Notes: a model not told the origin generated them from the letters alone. Shown: positions 46,501 to 59,143, counted from the stretch's first letter. The stretch is DNA of 64,000 nucleotides from Gryganskiella cystojenkinii (GCA_015852425.1 JAAAIG010000017.1:41731-105730), one strand, 5' to 3'. Made by a program: numbers and translations.

Positions 46501-47230
46501 GTGTGCCCAGGATAACAATGAACAAAATAAACGTACAGAGTTGTCATCGGCCCAGATACCGCGCTTTGCGGCCTGCGCCTCCGCCTTGTACGAGTACAGA
46601 GCTTCGACATCGACGTTCTCAGCATCCGAAGCTCTGATCTCACGAACATCAGCCCAACCCTCACGGACGAGAGTATGGGCAATGTTCTCCTGGTTTAAGT
46701 AGATGGCACCGTATTCGCGTCCAGTGTTGGGAACAGTGTAGTCGACGCGGAACATGACCTCCTTGCCGACGAGAAGCTTGCGAAGATAGTTGCGGGCAGC
46801 AAAAGCAAACGGCTAACGAATCGAACATGGCAAAAAATACGACGACAGAGATTAGTTCAGAATGAATGAATATTAGAGTCGAGGGTCAAGCAATGAGGAG
46901 CCAGATTAGAGAATGAATCGAGGAGAGCGAGATGCTATGTGTTGTGTGCAAGTTCTAAGTTCATCTGATCAGATCAGATCAGATCAGGTCACTCTTTGTC
47001 AAGAGAATGAATAAGCTCAGACGCTGTCGCAAAACGGAATGTGAGAGAAGAGAATGCAGTGAACGTGACTATACCTCATCAGGACGGTCCTTGTTGCCGA
47101 GCTTAGGTGCCTGGATGTAGTTGAGGCCGAGAGTACGGGTAGCGGGTGGGCCACCAGCACGGGGACGACCACTCAGGACGACCATGTCGGCGGAGAGGAC
47201 AGATTTGACCGTGGCTTTACCAGAAGACAT
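43595..47230 (-). CDS. SND1: Tudor-SN / SND1 (staphylococcal nuclease-like repeats plus Tudor)
   Basis: An RNA-binding multifunctional protein of RNA metabolism and stress granules. Nine exons on the minus strand: 47230-47075, 46812-46537, 46393-46315, 46193-46030, 45936-45643, 45548-45454, 45367-45095, 44997-44487 and 44383-43595. All are GT-AG and close in phase; total 878 residues (animal form ~910). Repeats: SN1 ~4-143 ([14 protein letters not shown]...KRGIWADD), SN2 ~172-315, SN3 ~322-446 ([21 protein letters not shown]), SN4 ~480-615 ([13 protein letters not shown]). The Tudor domain is at ~690-760 ([15 protein letters not shown]...[10 protein letters not shown]), and the half-repeat SN5 follows. 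The catalytic Arg/Glu set of true nuclease is degenerate, as in the family. The last exon also has a long open antisense frame, which is a shadow. Confidence 0.95.
46967..46986. repeat. (GATCA)4 in SND1 intron 1
   Basis: Four exact GATCA units in tandem inside the first SND1 intron. Seen directly; no function inferred. Confidence 0.85.
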
Positions 47231-47652
47231 TTCAAAGAGAGAAAGACAGACAGAAAGAGAGAGAAAGAGAGTGAAAGAGGGAGAGAGAGGGAATAAAGAG
47301 GCGGGGATGGAGATGGACAAGGGATGGGATGGGATGGGATGGGAAGGGATGGATGGAGATGTGGAGAGAAAGTGAGAAAGAAAAAGAAGCAACAACGAGA
47401 CAGACACACGACGAAGACGGGCGAGCGAAGACCCACCACAACACTGCGTGTTTGCCCTGGGAGAAACTTTCTTTTTTTCTCGAGGCACAAAAAGAAAGGG
47501 GAAAGGAAAAGTGATGAAGCGCGCTCTGATTGGTCAATTCCAGGCAGTGCTGTTCCATTGACAGGATTCGACGAGATTCTTTGTCTTCCACTGGCTTCGA
47601 TTTGTCTTTTTTTTATTTTCTGATTTCTGCCGAGGACACACGGCTCAAAGGC
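47231..47652. promoter_or_regulatory. Promoter/leader of SND1
   Basis: About 420 bp upstream of SND1, which reads leftwards; the DAHP synthase stop lies at its far side. A purine-rich leader with (GGGAT)n at 47321-47350 lies near the start. An inverted CCAAT box (ATTGG, 47529-47533) in the context TGATTGGTCA lies about 300 bp upstream of the ATG, a plausible HAP-complex site (inference). Confidence 0.5.
47321..47350. repeat. (GGGAT)n pentamer repeat
   Basis: Four exact GGGAT units followed by GGGAAGGGAT, in the SND1 leader about 90-120 bp upstream of the start codon. Seen directly. A short G-rich tract like this could form a quadruplex on one strand; that is inference. Confidence 0.8.
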
Positions 47653-49641
47653 TCAAAGAGACATCACCCCACTGAATCCACGCTTCTTCTCTTGATATTT
47701 CGCAATCAGGAAGGCCATGTCCAATGCTTGCTCATAGTTCAGCCTGGGGTCACAGTGCGTCTCGTACCGCTCCAAGAGCTCAGCATCAAGCAACTCCATC
47801 GATCCGCCCACGCACTCTGTCACTCGGTCGCCTGTCAGCTCAAAATGTACTCCTCCAAGATGCGACCCGTACTGTGTGTGGATCCGTATGGCCTGGGACA
47901 GCTCCCGGGTAATATCCATTAGATTTCTGGTCTTGACTCCAGATACCGATTGCTTGGTGCTAGTATACAGAGAACAAACGATGATGGTTAACATCGCGTG
48001 AGTTATCATTCTTCTGAGCGATTTCCGGTCAATACTGAGCTACCAAAAATGTCTAATGCCCACATACTTTCCATGCATTGGATCGCATGCCCAAACAACA
48101 ATGTGCCCTGACTCTTGGACGGCTCGGATGTGACCAGGTAGGTACTTGTCCACCTGATCGGCTCCATAGCGAGTGATCAACGTCACCTTTCCAGGCTGTT
48201 TGTCAGCGTCAAGGATATCCAACAAACTGATGAGCTCATCCGGTTTCATGCTCGGGCCACATTTGACACCGATAGGGTTCTCAATCCCTCGAAAGTATTC
48301 CACATGGGCACCATCCAGCTGCCGTGTCCTGTCGCCAATCCAGAGAAAGTGTGTCCCCACGTTGTAGTATTTTTGCTGGCTCGGTGTGTTAGGATCGACC
48401 AGCAGTCTCGTGAGCGCTTGCTCGTAATCGAGCAGGAGGCCTTCGTGAGAAGCAAAAATGTCGACCGTACTCAGGGTATTGAGAATCGAGCTAGTGCTTG
48501 AACCTCCAGCATTGGGATCTGCGCCGATAGTCTTCATGAAATCGAGGGCATCTGTCAGTCGATCGACAATGGTCTGATATTCCTGACGGAGAGTCGATGA
48601 TTTGACATGATGAAGATTCCAGTTTGATGGATGATGCAGATCTGCGAATCCCTCTATCAGATATCACGCGTAAAAAAAAAAACAGGTCAAAACTTTGTTG
48701 ATAATTTACGACGGGAACAGGAGACACGGATGTGGCGCCCTTACCTGCAAGAATCGAGCGGACATAGTTGAGAGTAGCGGCCGAGTGAAAATATGCCCTA
48801 TCCGATAAAAGAAAAAAAAAAAAAAAAATGATTTGACGCCACTTCAAAAAACAGGAAAGCAAAAAGGAAGGCCGAGTTAATGTTTCCCTAAATCTTGTTG
48901 ACTTACCCTAATAGCCTTTCAGGATCCGGGTTACGATCAGAGGGATCGTAACCGTTGACATTATCGCCTCGGTAGCTGATAATTTCTTGTCCTTCGTGTA
49001 TCTCTGTTGGTTTGGAGCGAGGCTTGGCATATTGACCAGCCATACGAGCGATCCGGACCACGGGCATACGTGAACCCCAGATCAAGACCAGCGACATTTG
49101 CAGCAAGACCTTGAGCTTAGCTTCGATAGGGCCCTGTGTGGAGTGGAGGCGAGAATAGTGTTTTTGAGTCAATTAAAAAAATAAAAATAAAAAATATGGG
49201 CACTCGATATAAGTTTGGGTCCCATAGGCGAAAAATCAGAACGGTCATGACGAGTCGAGTGATTCAGTTCTATTACCTGAGCACAATAATCAAAGAGTTC
49301 GGCACAGTCCCCACCTTGGAGCAAAAACGCTTTGCCCAAAGCTACATCGGCCAGCTGTTGTCGCAGACGATGTATCTGCACAAGAGAAATTTCAAGGAGC
49401 CGAGCCAGTAAGTATCGTCTTGCTTAAGATGGGTTCATCAAGAGTCGTTGATCCAGTCAGTCGTATATACCTCTCCAGGGGCAACCATGGGCGGCAATCG
49501 AGAGAGTTTCTCGAGAACTTTGTCAAGGTGAGCTTGGTCCGGATAGTCAACCTCTTGTTTAATCGGCTTTGCTCTCCAAGAGGCAGGAGACCAACCCTCT
49601 GCTACAGATAAGTCTTGAGGGAGAATAGGGGTGGAAGTCAT
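47653..49641 (-). CDS. 3-Deoxy-D-arabino-heptulosonate 7-phosphate synthase, class II
   Basis: The first enzyme of the shikimate pathway: phosphoenolpyruvate plus erythrose 4-phosphate give DAHP. Exons: 49641-49471, 49375-49277, 49133-48907, 48797-48745, 48653-48068 and 47959-47653; 480 residues, all joints in phase. Class II (plant/mycobacterial type) is clear from SWRAKPIKQEVDYPD, RLPPMVAPGE, LLQGGDCAELFDYC (metal-binding Cys), GDNVNGYDP and SHEGLLLDYEQALTR. GVKCGPSMKP, TRYGADQV, WACDPMHGN and HFELTGDRVTECVGG also fit. One variation is LLGAYFHSAATLN, where homologues usually have RAYF. That Gly arises at the GG|G splice joint and could reflect a slightly different exon end. Class I enzymes (ARO3/ARO4 type) are more usual in yeasts. 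Confidence 0.93.
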
Positions 49642-49965
49642 TCGTGATGGGTTTCGGATTGATGGAAAGAATGAATGCGTTTGAAAAAAAAAGAGAGAGG
49701 AGAGAGAGAGAGAGAGAGAGAGGGGACTGACACGCGAGAGTGGAGCAGCAGTCAGTGTCTGTGCGCATATATTTCTTTCCCCACTAAAGCTCTAAGAAAA
49801 GGAACACAGTTTATGCGACTTTAATAATTCGGTGATGTAAAATTGATTTCGGCGGGCAGCGGAGAGGGGATCGAATGCTGATCGACCAAAACCGATCTCC
49901 TCGCTCTCGCTTGATTTCATCTTTTTTCATCTCCCATCACCCTTACCTCCACCCTCTTCGTCGCC
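49642..49965. promoter_or_regulatory. Divergent promoter, DAHP synthase / ATP16
   Basis: 324 bp shared between divergent start codons. It contains a near-perfect (GA)n run at 49692-49722 close to the DAHP synthase start, and a GC-rich CGGCGGGCAGCGG patch near 49850. No separate gene is supported. Confidence 0.5.
49692..49722. repeat. (GA)n microsatellite
   Basis: About fifteen GA units, slightly interrupted, about 50 bp upstream of the DAHP synthase start. On the minus strand it is a CT tract, as in the leaders of several other genes here. Confidence 0.85.
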
Positions 49966-51383
49966 ATGAACTTCCTTGCTCGCTCCATCCGCGCCCCCGT
50001 TCGCATGGGTATGCCCTCGCTCAAAAATTGACACACATCCAACTGCCCATGTCCACTCGTTCTCTTTCTCATTCCACACAGCCTTTCATTCCTCAAGTTG
50101 ACGACCTGCCTACTTATTGATGGAGAATGAATCCAGGACAGGGCGACCACAATCATCATCAAACTATTGGAAACACAACCACCAGGATCCTGCTGGACTG
50201 TTCATTGCCCTTTATACCCATTCCCTCCCTTCTCTCGAATCCCTCACATAAGCCTGATCCGCGACAATGACTGGGACCGTATGTGCCTCATGAACGCTAG
50301 ATCTTAAACGCCTTAAATCCCATTACCTTGATATGACATTTAGCTCGCACCTATGCCACCGAGGCTGCTGCCACTGGTCTCCGTTTGACCCTCGCCGTCC
50401 CTCACCAGGTAAAATTACCAGATTCAAAATGAACCATTCTCAATGCGCCTCCCTAAAGCCAAGTTTGCCTGCCCACTGACCGTTTCTTTTTCGACTCTTA
50501 AAAATCAACAAACAATATGTAGACCCTCTACAAGGATGTCTCCGTCTCCCAGGTCAACATCTCTGCCGTTTCTGGTGACATGGGTATCCTCGCCAGCCAT
50601 GTTGCCTCGATTGAGCAGCTCCGCCCAGGAGTTGTTGAGGTCATTGAGGGTGTTACTTCCAAGAAGTTCTTCGGTAAATTGAGCAGGATTCAATCGCTCC
50701 TCAAAGGCAATGGATGGGGGTCACGGTCAGGATAATAGGAGATCAGCAGCAACGCTGGGACAGGGAGCTATGCCTCGATTCTACATAGATCATCTAAGCG
50801 ACATTGACGAGCTGTCATTTTCAGCATCTCACAAAACGAACACGACCAATGCAATGGACAGGCGATACCCGACGTTATCTTTTCAAGATGCTTTATCTCG
50901 TTTCATTCGAAGAACGTCACCCAAAAGCTTGGATTTTAATGACCGATCCGTTGGCGAATGCTGGATCACTTATATCGTACCGGATCACTCTCTATGCTCG
51001 CGATCAACAATTGACTCTGTTTGCATTTTTGTTTGTCTCTCAATTTTCAATTTAGTCTCTGGAGGTTTCGCCACCATGAACCCCGACTCTTCCCTCAACA
51101 TCAACGCTGTCGAGGCTTTCCCCGTCGAGGAGTTCAGCGCCGAGGTAAAAGATCATTCCCTGGATTTTCAAAATACTGGACTATTTGATCGTAGTGACCC
51201 TTGTCCTGAGGACTAATATCCCTTTCATTTGTTTTTTACTCTCTTCAATAACAGGCTATCCGCCACAACTTGGCTGAGGCTCAGCGTGTTGCCACCTCCG
51301 GTGCCACCGAGGAGGACAAGCTCTCTGCCAAGATTGAGATCGAGGTTCTTGAATCCCTCCAGTCCGCCCTCAACACCAAGTAA
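49966..51383 (+). CDS. ATP16: ATP synthase delta subunit, mitochondrial
   Basis: The central-stalk subunit of F1Fo ATP synthase, homologous to bacterial epsilon; it couples the c-ring to gamma in the inner membrane. Exons: 49966-50008, 50344-50408, 50523-50673, 51056-51144 and 51255-51383; 158 residues, GT-AG, all in phase. The N terminus MNFLARSIRAPVRMARTYATEA is a mitochondrial presequence, likely cut before ATEA or just after. The beta-sandwich is recognised by VNISAVSGDMGILASHVASIEQLRPGVVEV, read in two parts, and by NINAVEAFPVEEFSAEA. The C-terminal helix pair (AIRHNLAEAQ...LESLQSALNTK) completes the family. Introns 1 and 3 (335 and 382 nt) are long for the gene's size. Confidence 0.95.
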
Positions 51384-51647
51384 ACAATGACCGCATCATA
51401 CTACCCCACCTCTCTCGCTCTCTCCCCTCTGCTAGTTTTCGCCCTCCACACACTTTCATAAATCTTCCCAAATATACAAAGGCAGCACAAAAAATGCCCT
51501 TATTTCAAAAAGTGGAACAAAAGGCATTTGAAAATGAACATAATTACAAGTTTTATTTTTTTTAAGAAAATGGTTACGAGCAAAAAAAGGAAAATGAAAG
51601 GAGTGAAGAGCGTAATGTAGAACGGAAACGGAAAAACGGTGTCGCTA

Positions 51648-54600
51648 TTAAATATATGGTGGTCGAGGACTATCATGGTCATCTCGGAGGGGCAAGGAAC
51701 TCGAAGAGCTACTCTGTGCAAGTGCACCAGAACCGATGTCCAAAATCTCCTGCAGACTATGAGGGCTGTCCGGAGAGGCGGATCCGAGATCGAAACCCTC
51801 CCCAAAGTCCAGCGTGAGTCGATTCATTGGACGGTTCAGACCAACAGGATGATGTGGGTAGGGTCCATCCATGGGACTGTAATTTGCACTCTCATCCTCC
51901 TCGTCCTCCCCGCCACCACCTCCACCACCATTACCGCTCGAACCACCAAGTGGAAGGCTCTTTTCCTCGTCCGGGGTCATCGATTGATGAGATTCGCTCT
52001 CATCCTCTTCCAGGATCGCTCCTGTGGTTGAAGAGCTGTAGATCGGTAGGACCTCATCCTCGAGATCGTTGCCCAAGAGACCTGCAATCTGTGACTCGCG
52101 ACAGAGTTTGGTGACCGTCTGATAGTCTCCTTCATCGTCCGTCTAAAAACCACAAACAAAAAAGAGACATGGTTAGGGAAAGTGCGTGTAAAAGAGTCTG
52201 TCCAGATGAGGTTTGTTTCAGATTCCATACCATAACAACATGGATGGCTCCAGGTTGATTGGCAACATGGTAAAGGCACCGAATATTGTTGCCAGGAATA
52301 ATTTGAACAAGATCACCCTAAGTTTGACAGGTGATAAAAAGTCAGACATCAGTTTAGACTTGAAACCTCAACAAGCGCGCATTTCGCAGCAGGAAAGAGG
52401 GCTTACTGTTTCCACATGTCGGATCTCAATGAAGGAGGGATCAAAAGCGATGACATAGGGCAACGATAAAGCACAAAACGTCGGTACTCCCTCCCAGTGA
52501 ACGATCCAGCCATTCCTTGCCCTGCGACCGGTCTTGTCGACATAGAACGAGAATTCTACAGAATGAAGTAAAAGGTGGGTGGTTTAGTCTTTCATTGAAG
52601 GAATGCCATATGCAGGTATTAAAAGAGTCCATAATTGACAGCACACATTTTTTTTTTACCTTCATAGCACAGCAAGAATGTGAACGAGTCACCAGTGCCA
52701 ATACGGTAGATCGCAAGGGGTTTTAAGTTCTCGTCTCTCTTGTGTACAAAGTCCAAGGTCGGGTCACTGAAGTCCAAAAGATCCTGGGTATTCAAATTGG
52801 AGAGATCGACCAACTCGAATCCCTTGCTGCAACCAACGCAGAGAGTATTTCTCAAAAAGTGAAGCGAGTTTGTCTCGCGTGGGATATAGAAGTCCTAAAT
52901 GAAAAGGAGGATCCATGTTTAGTTAGTGCCTCGGCTAATGTGTTTTGAAATAAAAATAAAAATACGGAGCGATTACGCATATTTTTTTTACCTTGTAAAG
53001 TTTAAACAGCTCACTGTTGCCACCACGGAGCATGGTACGAAGACTGTGCTTGTTCTTCTTGGATCCGTCCTGTTCGATCGGCTCTAAGGTCTTGATTGTC
53101 GAGTTGGGGTCGAGGGCATTGCTCGAGTTCTTGACGATGCCGACCAAGGTCCGGTTCTGACAAACTCCCGTCTTGAAAAAGCTGACAGACGAACCGAGCT
53201 TTTTGGCTTTTTTAGACGGGGAATTGGGGTCGTCCTGCTCTAGAGCTTCGAGACCGTAGGCCAGCAGCTGTTTCTCAGCAAGAACAAGCAAAATACGCTC
53301 CTCATCCAGTACATCGACTTGAGAGACACGTTCGCGTGGGATGATCCTGACGAACTGACCCTTAGGTTTACCGACAAACACACCAGTGTCGGTGCCGATG
53401 ACGAGTCGCCTTCCGTTGTCTATCAGGTACGAAAAACGAGGTATTAGTAAATAGACTGACGACGAAAAATGGCAATGTTAGCTAGCTTACAAAGTTCTCA
53501 ACGTAAAAAAGGACTTACCGTAAGTAGACGAGCAGTTGACCTTGTTGTTGACAGAAAAGAACCGTTCCGACACTGGGAGAAGCTTCCATGAGTCGGCCTT
53601 GTTCTTTAGTACCTGGATCTGATTCTGAATCTTATCCATCCAACTCTTTCTTCCAACAGGCGTGGTGGCATAGAGAGTAAAAGAGCCTCCATATCGTCCA
53701 ATGTGCGTGAAGACGATCGGGTATCCGGATTTCGAGTCGGACGTGATCTTGGACAGAGGGTTCGATGTAGGTGTGATCTTGGACACCACATTGCTCGCAT
53801 GTGAGCCAGACTTGTGAGGTATCAAGGATGATGTACGCTTTGAAGACTTTACGATCGGTTCCTCTGTTGTCGAGAGCGTCAGAAGTTCCAGGGGTATGGG
53901 CCGCTTGTGCACTTTGTAGCCTTCCATACCCTTGCCTTTCTTTTCCTTCGTCAACAGCAGAACATGATCGAACACGAACACGTAGATATCGGCATGTTCG
54001 GAGCTTGTTCCCTTCTTCTTTAGAGGTCCTTTCATGATCAGCTGACGATCCTTGGCCAGGAGGTTCAGCTCCTACATAGCGCGTCATGATCTGGGTCAGT
54101 TCAAAATGTTTTTGTACACGCATGACGAACAGAGACAATACATGATAGAGCAACATACCATTGGCTCTCCCTTCCATGTAAGACCCTTGTTAATCTGGCG
54201 AAGGTTGAAAGCATTTTCGCACTTGCCCGACTCCATGTTGACCTTTTGCAAAAAGTCTTTGATGATCGTAATAACCTGTGGGATCGTCTTCTTGTCTGGG
54301 TTATCGTCTGGGGTATATTTGAGGATGGCCTCGAGCAAGAGAGGGTAGCGACCCAATCGAGTCGTTGGTTTGGTCAAGTAACCGTTGAGCTCCAACTTTC
54401 TGGATTCTGGTCGCCGTTCCGTCTCCTATAAACATCATACAAACATATTTTTGCGTCGTTATTGGAGTGGGATCTTGCGCATTTAAACATAAGTAAAGGC
54501 AATGAAAGCCATAGATCAGTCAAACTTACGTCGACAAACTTGTTGAAGTAACTGTTGGTGTTTTTCTCGTGCTCAAACTCGTACTTCGCCTCGATTTGAT

Positions 54601-57600
54601 TGGCACCATAAAGAACGAAGGGCGAAAAGTTGTACACATGCTCCATAAAGATATCACCAATCTCCGGGACAACAGCATAGGCTTGTTGTCGTTTCAACAG
54701 ACCCTCGCCCAACTTGGAGTTGACGTTGTAGACATCCTTGATGTTGTAAAAGACCCTGTCAATGAATGCCTCTCTGCGAGGCTCAGGCAAAATATCCAGA
54801 GTTCGAATCGGCGCAATCCATTTCTAATCAGTTGCAAAACAACAAAAAGTATATATAAATAAAGAGGTCATCTATGACAGTCTTAGTGTAGACACACCAT
54901 TGTTCCCACACTGCTGTAAATATGATTATCCAACTTACGTCATTAAGGTACTTGAGGTCGTTCACGAAGTCTTTTTCTGTGTACACCAATTCGTAAATGA
55001 CCTCCTGCCTCTTCTTTTCGTCTGCAGATAAAGCATCCGAGATTTCCTTTGGCACAGATGTAATCCAGAGTCGTTGATCTTTCTTTTCCTTGGAGGAGGA
55101 TCGACTGAGTGCTCGTTTAAGTCCGCCGTTGGGCGCCAAATTCAAACGCGATTGCTAATGAGAAACAAACGAACAATTGGAACACAAGGTACAAGAAGCC
55201 GGATATAATTAGAATTGGCTTCTCCAACGCCATCCAAGTGCTTTCATTGCTTCTCCTCCTAGGTGTGCTCATTTTTTTCTGGTTTGTCTTTCGTAAGCAC
55301 GTACCTGTTCTAGTCGTCGCGGACAAGCAATACTGTAGCAGAGTTTGTCACGAGTACATGTTGGAGAATAACAATCCGTCAAGAGAGTAAACACCCCATT
55401 GACCGAGTCATTGTCATCGACGCTGGATGGTTTCTCGGCAGGGTAGGCGGGTCGGTAGTCAATAGACTCCATGGAGTGAATGCGGGGTCCTCCTGTAATC
55501 ATCTTGTTGCGGAATTGATACAGCTCGTTTACACTATCGCGGAGTCTGTGGTCATAAGTTACGTCGTGGAACAACTTTTGGGCATCCAAAGCTCGTCCAA
55601 GCAACAGCGCCAGGTTTCTGTCGGTGGTTTTGATGATGAATGCGATTTTGTCCTGCAACAAACAAAAAAAAAGGCAAATATAAACGAGAATTAAACCTTG
55701 TCATTTTTCAATTCCTCAATATTTCGTTTCAGTAATGTAATCAGTATACGTGGTCTTACCACTGCATCGCGCCCATCGAAGCAATCCTTATATTCGATCG
55801 AGTCTTTGATCCGCGGAGAAGTTGTAATGCGCTGTACGAAAGCGTTGGCGACACGAGAGAGTAAGGCTGGGTACACAATTGGGGGCTTTTTGACCATGGC
55901 GGAGTTCAGTGCTCCGGCAGAGACGGATCCCATGGCATTATGACGAACAGCCACATCGTATGATGGAGGCGTCGTGTGAGACGACATGGACATTGACCGC
56001 TCTCCGTGTCCCCTAACAGTATTAGCCTGGGATCCAGGAACACGAACAAGCTCTGTGCTTCGACGTGCCGCTTCGGATGGCGGCAGACTTGTTGCGAGGA
56101 AGACAGGGGGGTCATCTGCGATGAGTGTAAAGAAAATTCAATTTGATCTTTTAGTAATTGTCCGTGTCTCTGCTGTAAAGAATTCAGACTCAAAAGTACA
56201 TTTCAACGTTTTAGGTGGATGAAAAACAAACCTCCTCGGTTAGCCAATGGTGGGTTCGATCCTTGTCGAGCACGTCCAGGGGAAGGCGTGCGTGCTCGCA
56301 TTGAGAACGGGTCTGTCCGACTGGCAGGGAAACCTTGTGCAGACTGGATTGAGATCTGAGGAGGGACACTGCCGTTGGGCGTTGCTGAACGAGGAGCGGC
56401 CCCACTGTCAAAATCGGCGTAGTAGTCATTCACAGAGTGATTTGAGTAGGTTGACGACTTTGACGGGGATCTTTGTCGATTGGTAGGATAAAGATCCATG
56501 TTCGCGTCAGCGACACGGCTGTACATATTGGGGACAGGGTATAAGGACGGCTGACGGTTTGAATACCTGGACTCGATACTGGCGGTCGAGTCCATACTTA
56601 TCCTCGCATCCAGTCCTTCGCCAATGGATGACTTCCTGTAAGGTGCGTTAGGATAATAGTACACATCAGGTCCAGCGCCACCATTGTGCTGTTGTCGTGT
56701 TGGTGACTGCATTGGCGGGTCTGAGAGCTGATGGCGTGCCAGTTGACGGCTAGGGTTGGTCATATAAGGCTGTTGTTGTTGATATGGTGACGATGCATTT
56801 GGAGGGTAAGGACCTCCGGGATGAGGAGAGCCATTGCCGTAGCGTGACGCGACGGAAGACTGGCGGTCTAGACCAGCGACATCGCCCGAGCCATAATAAG
56901 TAGGCTGCAGTTGAGTGGAGGTGGCGCGCCTGTGTCCGTTTTGATCGTTCCAAGTAGACGGCGGTGGTCTGTTGTTCGGATGTTGTCCCGGGCCATGGTC
57001 CCATCCTGATAACGATTGCGTGGAATACCGAGCAGACTGAGGCGGTGGTGGTGGTGGGGGTGGCGGCCTGAACGGGCGAGGAAGGCCCATTCCCTGACCC
57101 AGTCCAGCTGCCTGTACTACTCCATCGGGACGACTTCCGTAGGGAGGAGGCGCTTGTCGTACAGGTCCTCGCGAGTAGTCGACTGAGTATCCCTGTCCTG
57201 GATTCGGGTTTGCTGGTCGCATGGGAGGCGAGTTGTATTGTCCGAATGAAGGTGGCGGTCCAGGTGGTCTTGCCAGCTGCCCAGTAGGTCGCATGGGACC
57301 ACCATGGACTGGTCCCGGTGGTCTAGGCGCTCCGCCCGAGGTGTAACGTGGCGAGCTTGGGGAGCCAGAATAAGTGTCCATTGAAGCTGAAGGTGGTCCG
57401 CCTCCTTGATGCATCTGTCCTTGGACCATGGGCGAAGAGATTGTCGGGGGTCTGGATGGTAGGGGCATAGTGCTATTACGAGATGGGGGTTGTGGTCCAT
57501 TGACGAATCCTCTCGAGCCAACAGGGCCATTGATAGGTGATCCTTGTTGCTGCTGCTGCTGTTGTTGTTGTTGCAGCTGCGGTTGCTGAGGTGAGGGTGG

Positions 57601-57894
57601 CGGATGAACGTAGCCGAGATGGGGCTGGACAAGCGGCTGTTGCTGCTGTTGCTGTTGTTGCTGATGACTAATAGATGGGGATCGTCCAGACTGAGATGAG
57701 AATGGCCCTTGAAGCGGCGAAGGACCACCGGGACTGGGGATGGACGAGGCGGGTCTGTGGCGGGAGATGTACTGAGCACTGGTGTAGCCGTGGTTGGCAT
57801 TGGTGACGCCAGGCGGGAAGCTCGCAGCGGCGTTAGCAGCGACGGGCGAGGCCGTCAAAGCCTGGTCTGGTTGGGCGGCCAGGTTATCGGCCAT
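51648..57894 (-). CDS. ROM2: Rho1 guanine nucleotide exchange factor, Rom1/Rom2 type
   Basis: Activates Rho1 for cell-wall integrity signalling and glucan synthesis. Twelve exons on the minus strand: 57894-56232, 56115-55760, 55652-55305, 55154-54939, 54823-54530, 54425-54159, 54071-53519, 53419-52992, 52894-52660, 52555-52407, 52317-52231 and 52142-51648. All joints close, giving 1696 residues. Residues 1-~620 are Pro/Gln/Ser-rich with polyQ and polyP (RPFRPPPPPPPPPQSAR). Then come DEP (~630-705), DH/RhoGEF (~830-1030, KKRQEVIYELVYTEKDFV and LLKRQQAYAVVPEIGDIF), PH (~1050-1200, MKGPLKKKG...GRKSWMDKIQ) and the CNH/citron domain (~1235-1535, GRRLVIGTDTGVFVG). The order N-DEP-DH-PH-CNH is that of fungal Rom2. 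The ~160-residue acidic, glycine-rich tail has no family match I know. Exon ends are supported by phase throughout. Confidence 0.95.
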
Positions 57895-59143
57895 GGGTCA
57901 GGCTCGAGATAATATCGTTTGTTTGCAACGAAAGACAAGGAAAAAGCGAAAGGAATGGTAGGAAATAACAACAAAAAAAAAAAAAAAAAGAGGGTTGGAG
58001 AGAGTGGAATTGAGGAGGACAGAAGGAGAGAGAGAGAGAAAGAGAGAACGAGGAGATTGAGATTAAAGGGATAAACGAATGATTAGATTTGTACAGAGGT
58101 GGGAGCAAATTAAGAAAGAGTGAGGGCGGTCATGGCGATGACTGTGACGAAAAGGGATCGGACCGGAAAAGAGATGACAAGAAGGGACTAAAGAAGAGGA
58201 GGAGCAAGAAGAAGGGTGGATGAAGGATGGAATTCCTTTTCTTGTTTTGTTGCGCCTCTTTTTTGTCTGTTCTCCCTTTACTTTTTCTTCGTTCTCTCTG
58301 CTCTCTTTACTAGAAATGAAAGGGGTGTGTTTTACGACTCTTTCCCAAGCGTCAACCTGCATGATCTTGCATCAGTTCTTCGTACTGTATGTGTACGATG
58401 GATGGAATAAACACTCATGAGAACGGCCAATGCGAATCCTTTTGTCATCATTCGCGTTTTTGCCTCTTTTTTTCACTTTTATTTTCGTTTTCCCTCGCTT
58501 GTTTTTTTTTTTTTTCACTTTTATTTTCTTTTTCCCTCCTTTTTTTTTTTTTTTTTTCTGGTGCTCTCTTTACTTTTGTGCCCCTCTTCTGGCCTGATTT
58601 TCGTGAACCTTGCTGCAATCTTGTGGACCTTGTGTTGCCTTGAGTTTGGACCAAAGTCAGCAAGGGTCTTCTTGGCTGCATGGCATTTTTTTTGTACACC
58701 TTTTTTATATGTTTTTCTTTTCTTTCGATGCAAAAGCTCGTTCTCGACGGTTTAAATGCCCTGGTATCCACCCTGGTATCCACTCTGGTATCTCTATCCC
58801 TTTCTTTTGGGCCAAAGCACCCAATGTATCCAACCTCTTTCAGAAACATAGGGCATCCAGGCCGGTGAACGAACGCGCACTTTGGATTGGTTAAACGCGT
58901 TTTTTTTAAAAAAAAGTGACGTCTGTGTTTTAGGAGGTGTGGTCTCACAGCCACTCTTTTCTCTCATTTTTTTTTTGTTTTTGACTTTTCTTACTGCATC
59001 TAATCTGTTTCCTCGTCCCTTCTCCCATTCAAAACCAACCCCCGTCAGCCTACACAAAGTACAAAACCTCAAGGAGTATCAAGACAGTTGACCTCAAGAA
59101 CCCACTCAAACAAACTGCAAACAAACAAGCAACGAAACACACC
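57895..59143. promoter_or_regulatory. Divergent promoter, ROM2 / NuiA-like gene
   Basis: 1.25 kb between divergent start codons. On the ROM2 side it has a polypurine leader and A18 run (57972-57989). The centre (58450-58560) has a duplicated T-rich block reading TTTTTTCACTTTTATTTTC, and 58761-58796 has a 12-bp tandem repeat. No gene is supported inside. Confidence 0.5.
58761..58796. repeat. 12-bp tandem repeat CTGGTATCCACC, three units
   Basis: Units CTGGTATCCACC, CTGGTATCCACT and CTGGTATCTCTA lie head to tail in the divergent promoter upstream of the NuiA-like gene. Seen directly. Repeated promoter elements could be a binding array, which is inference. Confidence 0.8.

Noticed and set aside
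46967..47350. (GATCA)n and (GGGAT)n as possible telomere-type repeats
   Set aside because: Each has only four or five units and lies within or beside a housekeeping gene, so both are simple microsatellites.
50710..51216. 168-residue frame beginning MDGGHGQDNRR
   Set aside because: Its centre is intron 3 of ATP16; the end merges into the real exon 4 in its own frame and then runs past a good donor.
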